DNA of 58,654 nt, taken from contig JBEHYN010000012.1 in NCBI GenBank assembly GCA_048498155.1, positions 1 through 58,654 of the forward strand, read 5' to 3'. Below are positions 18,664 through 27,419 of this stretch, piece after piece (the first letter of the stretch is position 1; each line of letters begins with the position of its first letter). Below the pieces are notes generated by a model. That model had not been told where the DNA came from and made no database searches. It worked only from the letters and a program-made list of their open reading frames with translations. This DNA is from BOG-938 sp048498155 (GTDB taxonomy: Bacteria; Pseudomonadota; Alphaproteobacteria; Caulobacterales; Caulobacteraceae). A program made the position numbers and the translations under genes.

Positions 18664-19347
18664 CTACCGCCTCGCGGCCGTCCATCCGGCTCCCCGCGCC
18701 TCCGCCGCCGTACAGAACCAGCGCTCGCCGTGTGACGGGTCGATCCGCGTCGCGGCATAGTCCTCCTGGCCCGGCACATGGAATATCCGTCGTCCGGCGG
18801 CGTTAATGTTGCCCTTGATCACACATCCGCCGCTGGCGGGCGGCCCCGCCGAAGCTGGTACGGGTGCCCCAGCTGACCGTTCCGCCGCCCGCCACTCCGA
18901 GGGGCGCTCGAAAGCGCCGGCCCAGACCCCGCGCCGGGCCCTGCGCGCTTCGGTTTCGGCCGCCGTGTAGGTTCCACCACTGAATTGGCGATACTCCAGC
19001 GCCCAGCCGCCTTTGACCATCTCCAGGCCAAGATCGAGATCGCCCGCCCTGCAGCGGGCGACGGCCCGGCCATATTGGTCGCGGTCCCGTACCTCGCAGG
19101 TGACAGTGCGGCGCGCGATCAACCCGATCAGCCGGTCGCGCGCTACCTCACCACAGCGGTAGTTCCCGCCGCCGGCGTCCTTGCAGGTCTGTCGGCCCTC
19201 GGGCGCGTCGATCCCCCACATTCGGACCCGTTCGGAGCCGAGGGTGAAGGTGTCGCCATCGACCACGTGGGCCTGACCGCTAAGCGTGACCGGGCTCGCC
19301 GCGGCGAGCATCAGGCCAAGCACGACCCACAGGCTGCGCCCGATCAT
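18664..19347 (-). CDS. Secreted thermonuclease-family protein
   Basis: Protein of 227 residues with a signal peptide (1-~25, hydrophobic core VVLGLMLAAASPVTLSG). An SNase-like OB-fold domain spans ~27-140: VVDGDTFTLGSERVRMWGID (first metal and Arg site), GRQTCKD, and VRDRDQYGRAVARC. The C-terminal ~50 residues (GGCVIKGNINAAGRRIFHVP and GERWFCTAAEARGAGW) form the small domain often appended to alphaproteobacterial SNases. The substrate is presumably extracellular or periplasmic nucleic acid. It overlaps the start side of the next gene by 4 nt (stop of 19344 gene and its ATG), so the two are co-transcribed. Confidence 0.85.
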   Translation of the reverse strand: MIGRSLWVVLGLMLAAASPVTLSGQAHVVDGDTFTLGSERVRMWGIDAPEGRQTCKDAGGGNYRCGEVARDRLIGLIARRTVTCEVRDRDQYGRAVARCRAGDLDLGLEMVKGGWALEYRQFSGGTYTAAETEARRARRGVWAGAFERPSEWRAAERSAGAPVPASAGPPASGGCVIKGNINAAGRRIFHVPGQEDYAATRIDPSHGERWFCTAAEARGAGWTAARR

Positions 19348-20744
19348 CGATGGTCCTTTCGCAGGGTGACCAGGACCCGCTCGACGAACACCTCGGCGAC
19401 CTCGGCCGCCTGCAGGATGGCGGTCACGTAGTCCCGTTTGATCCGGTCTGCGGCGATCCCGCTCGGCGTCGACAGGGTCAGGAGCCCGTCCTCGATGCCG
19501 TGAAAGCCGACCTTTCCGAACCAGCTGCCATAGGCGCCCTCGCGCACGATGGCGCGAAGCGCCGTGGCGATGGCCTGCCAGGTCGGATCGTCGGTTCCCG
19601 GCGCGGCCATCAGGGCCACGTGCGGGGCGACTTCAGGCGGCGGGATTTCCCCCTTCACCCGCATGATCCGGGCAAGGTTCAGGCGCAGGTCGGGCGCGCC
19701 CTGGGCGGTTCGGGTGACCATCCAGCCGAAGTATTTGCAAGGGCTCTGGATGGCCGGGTCTTCCAGCGCGATGGCCAGCATCGCGATCACCCGTGGCCCG
19801 TGGCGGGCCCAGCCCCAGCCGACTGACAGGGCGTTGTTGCGTTCGATCTCAGGGAGCCAGGTCTCCGCCGCGGCGGCGATCCGGGCGACATCGGCAGGCC
19901 CCGCGCTGGCCGGGTCGGCGAGGATATGATCCCCCACCAGCGCGGCGAGCCTCGGACAGACCTGGACGGCGGCCCTAAGCTCCTGGCGCACCATTTCCGC
20001 CGCCGCCGAGGGTGCGGATTGAGCGCCACCCAAGCCGCTTGCTCTCTCCGGAGAGCAAATGGCGCTGGATGTTCCGCTGCTGTGGCGTTGGCCCGAGGAT
20101 CCGTTGTGTTTGCCGCTCGCGGGAGGCGTAGCCGGACGCGCGTAGGAAGAACTTCGCGGCGAAGACGCGTCCTTATCCTGTACAGAGGAACTGTCGTTCT
20201 TATGGGACTGTTCTAGGCGCCGGGATATAGGCGCCTGGGCGGCATATCTCTGCGCAAACACCACGGGCTCAAGATACTGGGCTCGGCGGGCTTGCGCCGC
20301 CTCGCGGAAAGCGGCGTCAGCGGCCTCCATTTCGTCCAGGCGCGCCACCAGCGGGGCCAGGTCATAGGCTTCGACGCCGGCCGGGCGGTTGGCGCGATTG
20401 TAGTCGCGGACCATGTAACCGGCGGCCTCCAGGCCGCGCCGGTTGGCCCGCGCCGTGCTCTCACTGCAGCCGAGATAGTCGGCGATCAGCGCCGTGCTCG
20501 GCCACACGCAGGCGACGTCCTTCTCCAGGCGGTCCTGATTGAGGTGCTCGACATAGAGCAGCAGGGTCATCCGCTGCTGGATGGTGAGCGTGGGCGTGCC
20601 CTTCAGCACGGCCGCGGCGATACGCGCGATGCTTTCGCCCGGGCTCCAACGCCAGGCGCGGGCCTGCTCGCAGACCGCGTCGAAGTTGGGGGCTCGTTTG
20701 GCGAATCCTGGTCGCCAGTCGTCCTCGGATAATGCGGTTTGCAT
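19344..20744 (-). CDS. RP-C-like / DnaA-N-like replication protein
   Basis: Protein of 466 residues. The N-terminus (~25-125) resembles the replication protein C winged helix: LTIQQRMTLLLYVEHLNQD and VWPSTALIADYLGCSESTAR then RRGLEAAGYMVRDYNRANRP. A polar linker rich in Ser, Pro and Gly follows (~170-240). Residues ~395-460 resemble the DnaA N-terminal domain: TWQAIATALRAIVREGAYGSW, then GLLTLSTPSGIAADRIKRDY. It may be an accessory or second initiator, or a helicase loader; the canonical initiator is the Rep_3 gene at 55 kb. The ATG at 20744 is chosen for AAGGGAC just upstream; 42 further codons of open frame are discarded. It overlaps the SNase gene by 4 nt. Confidence 0.72.
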   Translation of the reverse strand: MQTALSEDDWRPGFAKRAPNFDAVCEQARAWRWSPGESIARIAAAVLKGTPTLTIQQRMTLLLYVEHLNQDRLEKDVACVWPSTALIADYLGCSESTARANRRGLEAAGYMVRDYNRANRPAGVEAYDLAPLVARLDEMEAADAAFREAAQARRAQYLEPVVFAQRYAAQAPISRRLEQSHKNDSSSVQDKDASSPRSSSYARPATPPASGKHNGSSGQRHSSGTSSAICSPERASGLGGAQSAPSAAAEMVRQELRAAVQVCPRLAALVGDHILADPASAGPADVARIAAAAETWLPEIERNNALSVGWGWARHGPRVIAMLAIALEDPAIQSPCKYFGWMVTRTAQGAPDLRLNLARIMRVKGEIPPPEVAPHVALMAAPGTDDPTWQAIATALRAIVREGAYGSWFGKVGFHGIEDGLLTLSTPSGIAADRIKRDYVTAILQAAEVAEVFVERVLVTLRKDHR

Positions 20745-21214
20745 GTCGTCCCTTCGTGCTGGGACGAGGCCGTTTCGACGGTGCGAAACCGGCAGGCAGA
20801 AGACAACAGGTCTCCTATTCGGGCCTTGACGACGCAAAAAGCGCCTTCTAGGTTGGTCCCGATCAATCAAGCCGCTACCACACGGCGCCTGCGATTTCCG
20901 AAGGCCTCCAGCGCCAACTGGGGGCTTTCGCCATTTTGGGGTCTCGTCTAGGTCAAGGTGAAGTCCTCATGGGCGACCAGGCGCGCGCAGAGGATCTGGC
21001 GCGCGACTCAGTCGGGCTCAGCGTTCAGTGAGTCTGGGCGAAGCTGAAGGCTTGGAATTGCACCATTTCGACCAAAAAGGGCCGATTCGGGCGGTTGACG
21101 GATATTCAGAAACGAGTCCCTGGCGACCGACTCAGAGATCTACCGCTTGTGGTCAGAGGACTTCACAGGGCCAGCCGTGGTAGGTCGGCGCCATCGATCG
21201 GCCCGGGGCGGGCG
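20745..21214. other. Region between replication-like gene and trb operon end
   Basis: No full gene. CTAGGTTGGTCCCGATCAAT at 20848-20867 resembles the promoter-like core seen before ssb (57121) and before the small gene at 57741 (58155), so it may be the promoter of the RP-C-like gene. A short minus-strand frame, VARQILCARLVAHEDFTLT then stop at ~20950, may be a gene remnant but is too short to name. Confidence 0.45.
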
Positions 21215-21466
21215 CTACGACGCCCCATTGGGCGGGTTCGCCTTGCGCCACGCCTGGAAGCCTCGATCTGACTCCATGAAGGTCGACAGGATGTGCGGCA
21301 CGAGCTGTTCGAGCGCGATGTCCTGGGCATTGCTCTGGGCGTAGGCGCGCTGATAGTCGACCAGGTCGACGGCGAGCTTGCCGCGCAGCCGCAGGCGCAG
21401 GTCCGTCACCTTCTCCTCGAGGTCGATCTTAGCCAAGGACAGGGTAGGCTTGGTGGGGCGCGTCAT
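21215..21466 (-). CDS. DUF2274 protein of the trb cluster
   Basis: Small protein of 83 residues matching DUF2274, which is found directly downstream of trbI in alpha- and gammaproteobacterial Trb operons: LSLAKIDLEEKVTDLRLRLR, then DYQRAYAQ..., then LVPHILSTFMESDRGF. It is cytosolic with a helical, RHH-like look; the role in conjugation is unknown. It overlaps the preceding gene by 38 nt in another frame. It is the last gene of the operon. Confidence 0.85.
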   Translation of the reverse strand: MTRPTKPTLSLAKIDLEEKVTDLRLRLRGKLAVDLVDYQRAYAQSNAQDIALEQLVPHILSTFMESDRGFQAWRKANPPNGAS

Positions 21467-21815
21467 GGGCGTCTCCTTTGTTGGACCGAAGGAAGCGGTC
21501 GATCGCCGCGAAGGCGAAGTCCGTCAACTTGAGATTGAGGCCGTCGGTGTGCCGGCGAATGCGCAGGCAGAGCGGCCGGGACAGGCGCACTGAAACCCGG
21601 TCTTTGGCGCCGCGCACAGCGGGGAAAGCGATCTCGACGCCGCTCTCCAGCGCCTCCACTAACTCTCGAAAGGCGCGCTCATAAATGAGCCGCACACAGC
21701 CACGAGGATTCTTGCGGGTATTCAGTCGTTCGGCGGCCGACACCATGTCCTGGTGCAGGCCTTCGGACAGGAACAGCCCGAGCTTCTCTGCGGTCTGGGT
21801 CACTGGAACTCTCAC
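21429..21815 (-). CDS. Hypothetical trb-operon protein
   Basis: Protein of up to 128 residues, family not recognised. Two similar halves are suggested: FLSEGLHQDMVSAAERLN... and RLSRPLCLRIRRHTDGLN..., each a short strand then two helices, which would fit a pair of ribbon-helix-helix-like units. The start is GTG directly after the trbI stop, or the second GTG 12 nt on (VTQTAEKL). The placement between trbI and the DUF2274 gene and the overlaps on both sides support translation within the trb operon. If it binds DNA it could be the regulator of the transfer genes; that is inference. Confidence 0.7.
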   Translation of the reverse strand: MRVPVTQTAEKLGLFLSEGLHQDMVSAAERLNTRKNPRGCVRLIYERAFRELVEALESGVEIAFPAVRGAKDRVSVRLSRPLCLRIRRHTDGLNLKLTDFAFAAIDRFLRSNKGDAHDAPHQAYPVLG

Positions 21816-23060
21816 TTACTGGTAGGGGGCGAGGATCATGTCCTTGTTGACGATGACCTGGAGGGGCCAGCCAGCGCGCACGGTGATCGTGGCTTGGCGG
21901 TTCAGATCACGCTCAGTGATCCTTTGACCGGTCTGCTGGGCCTGGTTGGAAACGCCGCTGGCGGTGCTGTTGATCACCAAGCCGCCGGAGCTTCGGTTGC
22001 CGGCGTCCTGGGCGGACGCCGCGCCGATGCTGAAAATCGTTGAAAGCAGGATGCCGCGCGCCAGCTGGCCGAAGTGCCCGTCCGTGCGGTCGCGAAGGCC
22101 GCTGGCGCCCGATAGGTCGGCCCCGGTCATCGAGCCGATATTGATCGACCGGCCGTCGGGCATGACGATCCGGTTCCAGGCAATCAACGCCCGCTCCTGA
22201 CCGTAGGCGACCTGGCTGTCGTACTGACCGATCAGCCGGGCGCCCTGCGGGATGAGCACAGTGCGCCCGGTGACGTGGTCGTAAACCGGACGGGTCACCT
22301 GGGCGATGACCTCGCCCGGCAGATCGGAGTTGATCGCGGTGATGAGGGCGGCCGAGATCACTGTTCCCGCCTTCACCTCCCACGGACTGAGCGGCGGCAG
22401 CAGCGGATTGGCCAGGTAGTCTTCGGACCGGGAGCCGGCCAGAAACTGGCGCTTGGCGCCCTGGCCATTCTGCGGCTGCACCTCTGCCGACCGCTCGGCC
22501 GTCGGGGCGGCCCGGCCGGGGAACGCCGCCAATCCCGCCATGGGCGCGACTACATCTCTATCGGCCACCTGCACCGGCTGTCCGCCGAAGAAGGGACCGG
22601 CGGCGCGCGCCGCGCGGGCCTGATCGCGAGCCTCCTGAACGGCGGGGTCCACCGGCGGCGCAGGAGGCGCGGTAGCGACGCCGGCCGCCGGCTGTCCCGC
22701 CATGTCCGCTCCGGGCGGGGGCAGGGTGGCCATGCCTGGTGCGGAAGCCTGCAGGCCCGGATCGCCATATCCCTGAGCGAAGCGATTGGCGATCTCGGGA
22801 CGCTGCGGCGTCTGGGTGTCGGCCGCCGCTTGCGGATCTTGGTCCTTGGCAGCCCGCGTGTGGGAGCCGCCAAAGCCGAGATAGAATCCCAAGGCCACGA
22901 CGCTGGCCAGCGCGCCGGAGCCGCCCAGCAGGTATTTGCGATTCCAACGGGTCACCGGCGGACGTGGACCGGTCAGCACGCTGGCCGGCGAGGCCTTGCG
23001 CTCCGGCGCGGCCATCGGTCCTTCGCCCTCGAAGGGCGGGTCGGGAGGTAAATGGCTCAT
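21816..23060 (-). CDS. trbI: TrbI (VirB10-like) conjugation channel protein
   Basis: Inner-membrane-anchored protein of the mating channel that links both membranes, 414 residues. A short cytoplasmic N-terminus is followed by one membrane segment (~residues 42-60, YLLGGSGALASVVALGFYLG). A proline- and alanine-rich periplasmic stretch then leads to the VirB10 beta domain: KAGTVISAALITAINSDLPG, then VLIPQGARLIGQYDSQVAYG, then RSINIGSMTGADLSGASGL, ending in the family tail AGWPLQVIVNKDMILAPY. The start at 23060 is used because it overlaps the trbG stop region; upstream residues of the open frame belong to no known TrbI. Confidence 0.93.
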   Translation of the reverse strand: MSHLPPDPPFEGEGPMAAPERKASPASVLTGPRPPVTRWNRKYLLGGSGALASVVALGFYLGFGGSHTRAAKDQDPQAAADTQTPQRPEIANRFAQGYGDPGLQASAPGMATLPPPGADMAGQPAAGVATAPPAPPVDPAVQEARDQARAARAAGPFFGGQPVQVADRDVVAPMAGLAAFPGRAAPTAERSAEVQPQNGQGAKRQFLAGSRSEDYLANPLLPPLSPWEVKAGTVISAALITAINSDLPGEVIAQVTRPVYDHVTGRTVLIPQGARLIGQYDSQVAYGQERALIAWNRIVMPDGRSINIGSMTGADLSGASGLRDRTDGHFGQLARGILLSTIFSIGAASAQDAGNRSSGGLVINSTASGVSNQAQQTGQRITERDLNRQATITVRAGWPLQVIVNKDMILAPYQ

Positions 23061-23061
23061 A

Positions 23062-24054
23062 TCAGCGCGCCCCGCCGGTGCGGGATATCCGGACCACGAC
23101 CTGGCGGCCCTCGCCGAGCCGCAGTTCGGCGACATCGATCATCCGGTCGACGACGTAGTAGCCGTTGGCGAACCGGTAGTTGACCAGCTCGGCCTGCTTG
23201 TTCGGACCGATCAGGAAGAGCGGCGGCGCCTCCGTGGCCGCAAGGTCGGCGGGGAACTGGATGTAGGTCTTCAGGCCATCATCAAAGACTCGCAGCGGCT
23301 GCCAGCGAGGACCACGCCGGGCTCCGATCGGTTGGATCCGATAGGCGAAGTTCAGGCGATCGATGGCGATGCTGCTGGCCACGACCGCCTGGTCGGCGGC
23401 CGCGCGAGCCGCCTGCGCGTCGCGCATCTCTTCCTGCGGATAATTCCAGCTGATCACGCTCGTATAGGTCTCGCCCTCGTGGCTGACCGCTTCGAGCAGA
23501 TAGGTCCGCTGGTCCGTGGTCAGGATGATGTTGGTGCGCAGGCCGCCGCGGATCGGCTTGACGAAGACGATCACCTGCTGGCCGGCTCCGGCGCCCTGGA
23601 CCGTTTCGCCGAGCACCCATCGCACCGTGTCGCCGGCCGCCTTGGAGATCAGCTTCTCACCCGGCCGAAGGGTGATCGCGGTCAGAAACCGAGGGCTGGT
23701 GTGGACCACATAGAGCCGCCCCGGCTCGAAGTCGTAGTAGAGCGCGGCGTTGAGGTAAGCCCCGGCCGAGGGCAACGACCGCGCGGCGTCATTGCCCGCC
23801 TGAACGGTCCGCAGCACCGGCGAAGCATAGGTCGCGCGGCGCACGGGCCGACGGCGGGGCGGCTGAACCGGCACGGCCGTGGCGGCTGCCCGGGGCGCCG
23901 CAACCACCACGGCCAAAGCGCGGGGTGGCGCGGAGGGCGGAACGGCTCGCGCCGGCGCCGGCTGAACCTGGGCGGAGACGTTGGAGCTGCCCGCGAGGGC
24001 GAGCCCGATGGCGAGGCTGGTGGCGCCGCAGGCCCGGAGGAAGGTGTGTGTCAT
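23062..24054 (-). CDS. trbG: TrbG (VirB9-like) channel protein
   Basis: Periplasmic and outer-membrane component, 330 residues. The signal peptide (1-~28) ends in SSNVSAQVQ. A Pro/Ala-rich stretch precedes the VirB9 domain: YDFEPGRLYVVHTSPRFLTA, then LRPGEKLISKAAGDTVRW, then ILTTDQRTYLLEAVSHEG, with the C-terminal strand-rich part NYRFANGYYVVDRMID. The ATG at 24054 lies 2 nt after the trbF stop; the long upstream extension of the open frame is a shadow of trbF. Together with TrbI and TrbF it forms the channel core. Confidence 0.93.
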   Translation of the reverse strand: MTHTFLRACGATSLAIGLALAGSSNVSAQVQPAPARAVPPSAPPRALAVVVAAPRAAATAVPVQPPRRRPVRRATYASPVLRTVQAGNDAARSLPSAGAYLNAALYYDFEPGRLYVVHTSPRFLTAITLRPGEKLISKAAGDTVRWVLGETVQGAGAGQQVIVFVKPIRGGLRTNIILTTDQRTYLLEAVSHEGETYTSVISWNYPQEEMRDAQAARAAADQAVVASSIAIDRLNFAYRIQPIGARRGPRWQPLRVFDDGLKTYIQFPADLAATEAPPLFLIGPNKQAELVNYRFANGYYVVDRMIDVAELRLGEGRQVVVRISRTGGAR

Positions 24055-24056
24055 GA

Positions 24057-24743
24057 CTAAAGCTCCCGGCTCCACTGAAACGAGGTGATGTAGATGCCGA
24101 GGGGGTTGGCCCGGAGTTCGGCCTCGTTTTTCGGCGCGTTGATCTTGGCGGTGAACAGGCCCGTCCAGTTCTCGGTGGCGCGGGTGGCGCCCTGGTCGAA
24201 GGTCGTCTCCCGCCACTGCACCTGGTAGGTGTTGGGACTGCGGGCGAGGACGGAGACGATCTCGACACTGACCGCCTGGGCGCCGGCGTTGGCGAAGGGG
24301 TCGTGGGTCTTGGCGTAGTCGTTGAGCTGACCGATGGCGGAGCCCGCCACGAACCGATAGGCGGCGGTCCAGTTGTCGCGGATGACGATCGCGTCGATGC
24401 TTTTGGAGCGGGTCCGCGTCACCCAGTCGGCCAGGAAGTAGCCGGTCTCCGCCGTCGATGGTTTGTAGCTTTGCCCGGCGACCTCGATGCGACCCGGCCT
24501 GCCGTACTTGTCGATCGGAACCACGAAGGTGGCGATGTTGGTGTTGCTGGCCTGGTAGATGAACCCGCCAAGCGACAGGGCCGCCAGGCCCAGCGAGCAG
24601 AAGGCCGCGAGCCGCCAGTTCTTCGCCTGCGCGACGGCCGAGCCGATGCGATTGTCCCACTCCTGCGCGGCGCGCTGATAGGGGCTCTCGACCGGCGCGG
24701 AGCTGCCGTAACGGTCTTGCGGTCTCCTGAAGGCGTTCAACAT
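24057..24743 (-). CDS. trbF: TrbF (VirB8-like) channel protein
   Basis: Inner-membrane protein of 228 residues needed for channel assembly. The N-terminal cytoplasmic part contains SPYQRAAQEWDNRIG, a family motif. One membrane helix is at ~43-63 (RLAAFCSLGLAALSLGGFIY). The periplasmic NTF2-like VirB8 domain follows, including NWTAAYRFVAGSAIGQLNDY and PNTYQVQWRETTFDQ. Its stop is 2 nt before the trbG ATG. Confidence 0.93.
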   Translation of the reverse strand: MLNAFRRPQDRYGSSAPVESPYQRAAQEWDNRIGSAVAQAKNWRLAAFCSLGLAALSLGGFIYQASNTNIATFVVPIDKYGRPGRIEVAGQSYKPSTAETGYFLADWVTRTRSKSIDAIVIRDNWTAAYRFVAGSAIGQLNDYAKTHDPFANAGAQAVSVEIVSVLARSPNTYQVQWRETTFDQGATRATENWTGLFTAKINAPKNEAELRANPLGIYITSFQWSREL

Positions 24744-24761
24744 GGCGGTTCTCCAGGGGCT

Positions 24762-26069
<1,308 letters not shown>

Positions 26070-26087
26070 CGTCTCCTGGACGCGCGC

Positions 26088-26351
26088 CTAAAGGTGGCCG
26101 GGGTTTTCGACGCGGCTGCGAGGCTTCTTGAGGTCCCAGAAGCGGTTGCTCTCGACTTCGCTCGCTGCGGCCAGGGCGTTCACGCAGTTGGCGGACTTGC
26201 CGAGACCGCCCGGATCGTTGTGGCATCGCTCGAGGATCGCCCCTCGCTCGTCTGCGTGGGCGAGGTAGTAGGCCTTGTCATGGGCGGGCCCCGCCGGGTT
26301 ACATCCGGCGAGCGTCAGCGCGACCAGCCCCAAGAATCCGAGACGGCGCAT
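26088..26351 (-). CDS. TrbK/EexN-like entry-exclusion lipoprotein
   Basis: Lipoprotein of 87 residues. The signal and lipobox are FLGLVALTLAGC, giving a lipidated Cys at ~17. The mature part AYYLAHADERGAILERCHND, then CVNALAAASE, fits the EexN family, which blocks entry of an identical plasmid. Its ATG overlaps the trbJ stop as TAATG, giving coupling. The final ~20 residues (SNRFWDLKKPRSRVENPGHL) closely resemble the end of TrbJ, encoded immediately upstream. It stands at the trbK position between trbJ and trbL. Confidence 0.85.
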   Translation of the reverse strand: MRRLGFLGLVALTLAGCNPAGPAHDKAYYLAHADERGAILERCHNDPGGLGKSANCVNALAAASEVESNRFWDLKKPRSRVENPGHL

Positions 26352-27070
26352 TACAGATCCCCCGGGTTCTTCACGCGGCTGGCGGGGTGCTGGACGTTCC
26401 AGTACCGCTGACTCTCGGCAGCCCCCGCCGCTCGGGCGCCTTGCGCCTGGGCCTCGGCGATCTGCTGAGCCCGCCCCTGAGTGATCAGGATGGTCTGGAG
26501 CTGGGTGAGCTGAGTGCTGAGGCTCGCCAGCAACTGATTGGTCGCCTGGATGGCCGCCGTCTGCCCTGCTGCGTTCTGGGAAGCGGCGACCGCCGCGTTG
26601 ACGGCCCCGGCGGTCGTCGGCTGCGAACGAACGATCAGGTTCTGAGTCGACATCGCCTCCTGGAGGGTCTGACGGCTGTTGGCCTGCCATCCGGCGAGCG
26701 CCTGCCGCGTCTGGGCAAAACTCATCCCCTTCAGGTCGGTCGGATAGGCCTGCTGAAACTGCTGGGCGAGGTTCTGGCCCTGGTAGCCGATGCCCTGCGC
26801 GGTCTGGAGAAGCTGCGTGGCCTCCGACGCGATCTGTTGCAGCGGCCCCGTGACGTCGACGCCAAGCTTCTGCAGCATGGCCGCCTGGCTGGCGACCTGC
26901 TGCTGAAGTTGCGTGATCATCTGGAGCTGTTGCTCCACCTGCTTGACGGCCTGGATGATCGCCTGCGGATCGATAACAGCGATCTGCGCTTGCGCCGGCG
27001 GCGGCGCGGTCGTGTTGAGACCGAGACTGAGGACCGCGACAGCGGCGGTAGTGGCGACGAGCCTACGCAT
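26351..27070 (-). CDS. trbJ: TrbJ (VirB5-like) protein
   Basis: Periplasmic or pilus-associated protein of 239 residues, cleaved after a signal peptide (VAVLSLGLNTTAPPPAQAQ). The mature protein is a Gln-rich long-helix protein as expected for TrbJ: VKQVEQQLQMITQLQQQVAS, then PTDLKGMSFAQTRQALAGWQ. The C-terminal tail SQRYWNVQHPASRVKNPGDL is shared with the following lipoprotein. The ATG at 27070 overlaps the preceding membrane-protein gene by 8 nt. Confidence 0.9.
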   Translation of the reverse strand: MRRLVATTAAVAVLSLGLNTTAPPPAQAQIAVIDPQAIIQAVKQVEQQLQMITQLQQQVASQAAMLQKLGVDVTGPLQQIASEATQLLQTAQGIGYQGQNLAQQFQQAYPTDLKGMSFAQTRQALAGWQANSRQTLQEAMSTQNLIVRSQPTTAGAVNAAVAASQNAAGQTAAIQATNQLLASLSTQLTQLQTILITQGRAQQIAEAQAQGARAAGAAESQRYWNVQHPASRVKNPGDL

Positions 27071-27419
27071 GGCGGGAGTCCTCCGAGGGGGGTGGGGAAG
27101 GGGAAGTGATCTGCGGTCCGGCGGCGTCCGCGCGTTCAAAGAGCGGCTCAGTCAGCGCGCGAAACAGGGCCGCCGCGGCGAACAGCACGATCCCGAACAC
27201 GAGCAGGAAGAAGTTGTGGTGCAACGGCATCGCGAAGGTCGCAAAGAAGCCGGGCGCACACAGGGCCAGGAACAGTAGCCGCCGACGCCGGCGTGTCCGG
27301 GTCCAGCGCGCCGGCACCCGAGACGCAAGTCCCGCGAAGGCGTTGATCCAGAGAGCGACGGCAGGCTGGCGGCCAGGATGGGCCTCGGTCGGTTCATCGG
27401 GCTGGCGAGGCATGGTCAT
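27063..27419 (-). CDS. Small membrane protein of the trb operon
   Basis: Protein of 118 residues, family not recognised. It has a basic N-terminal half (RWTRTRRRRR) and two adjacent membrane segments at ~47-85 (LLFLALCAPGFFATFA and FFLLVFGIVLFAAAALFRAL). It overlaps the trbE stop (ATGA) and the trbJ start, so it is translated as part of the operon. It is not one of the standard Trb proteins by sequence. Confidence 0.8.
   Translation of the reverse strand: MTMPRQPDEPTEAHPGRQPAVALWINAFAGLASRVPARWTRTRRRRRLLFLALCAPGFFATFAMPLHHNFFLLVFGIVLFAAAALFRALTEPLFERADAAGPQITSPSPPPSEDSRHA

Noticed and set aside
19344..20744. repABC-type replicon
   Set aside because: There is RP-C-like similarity, but parA and parB are not upstream of it and the window has a Rep_3 initiator with iterons, so this is not a repABC operon.
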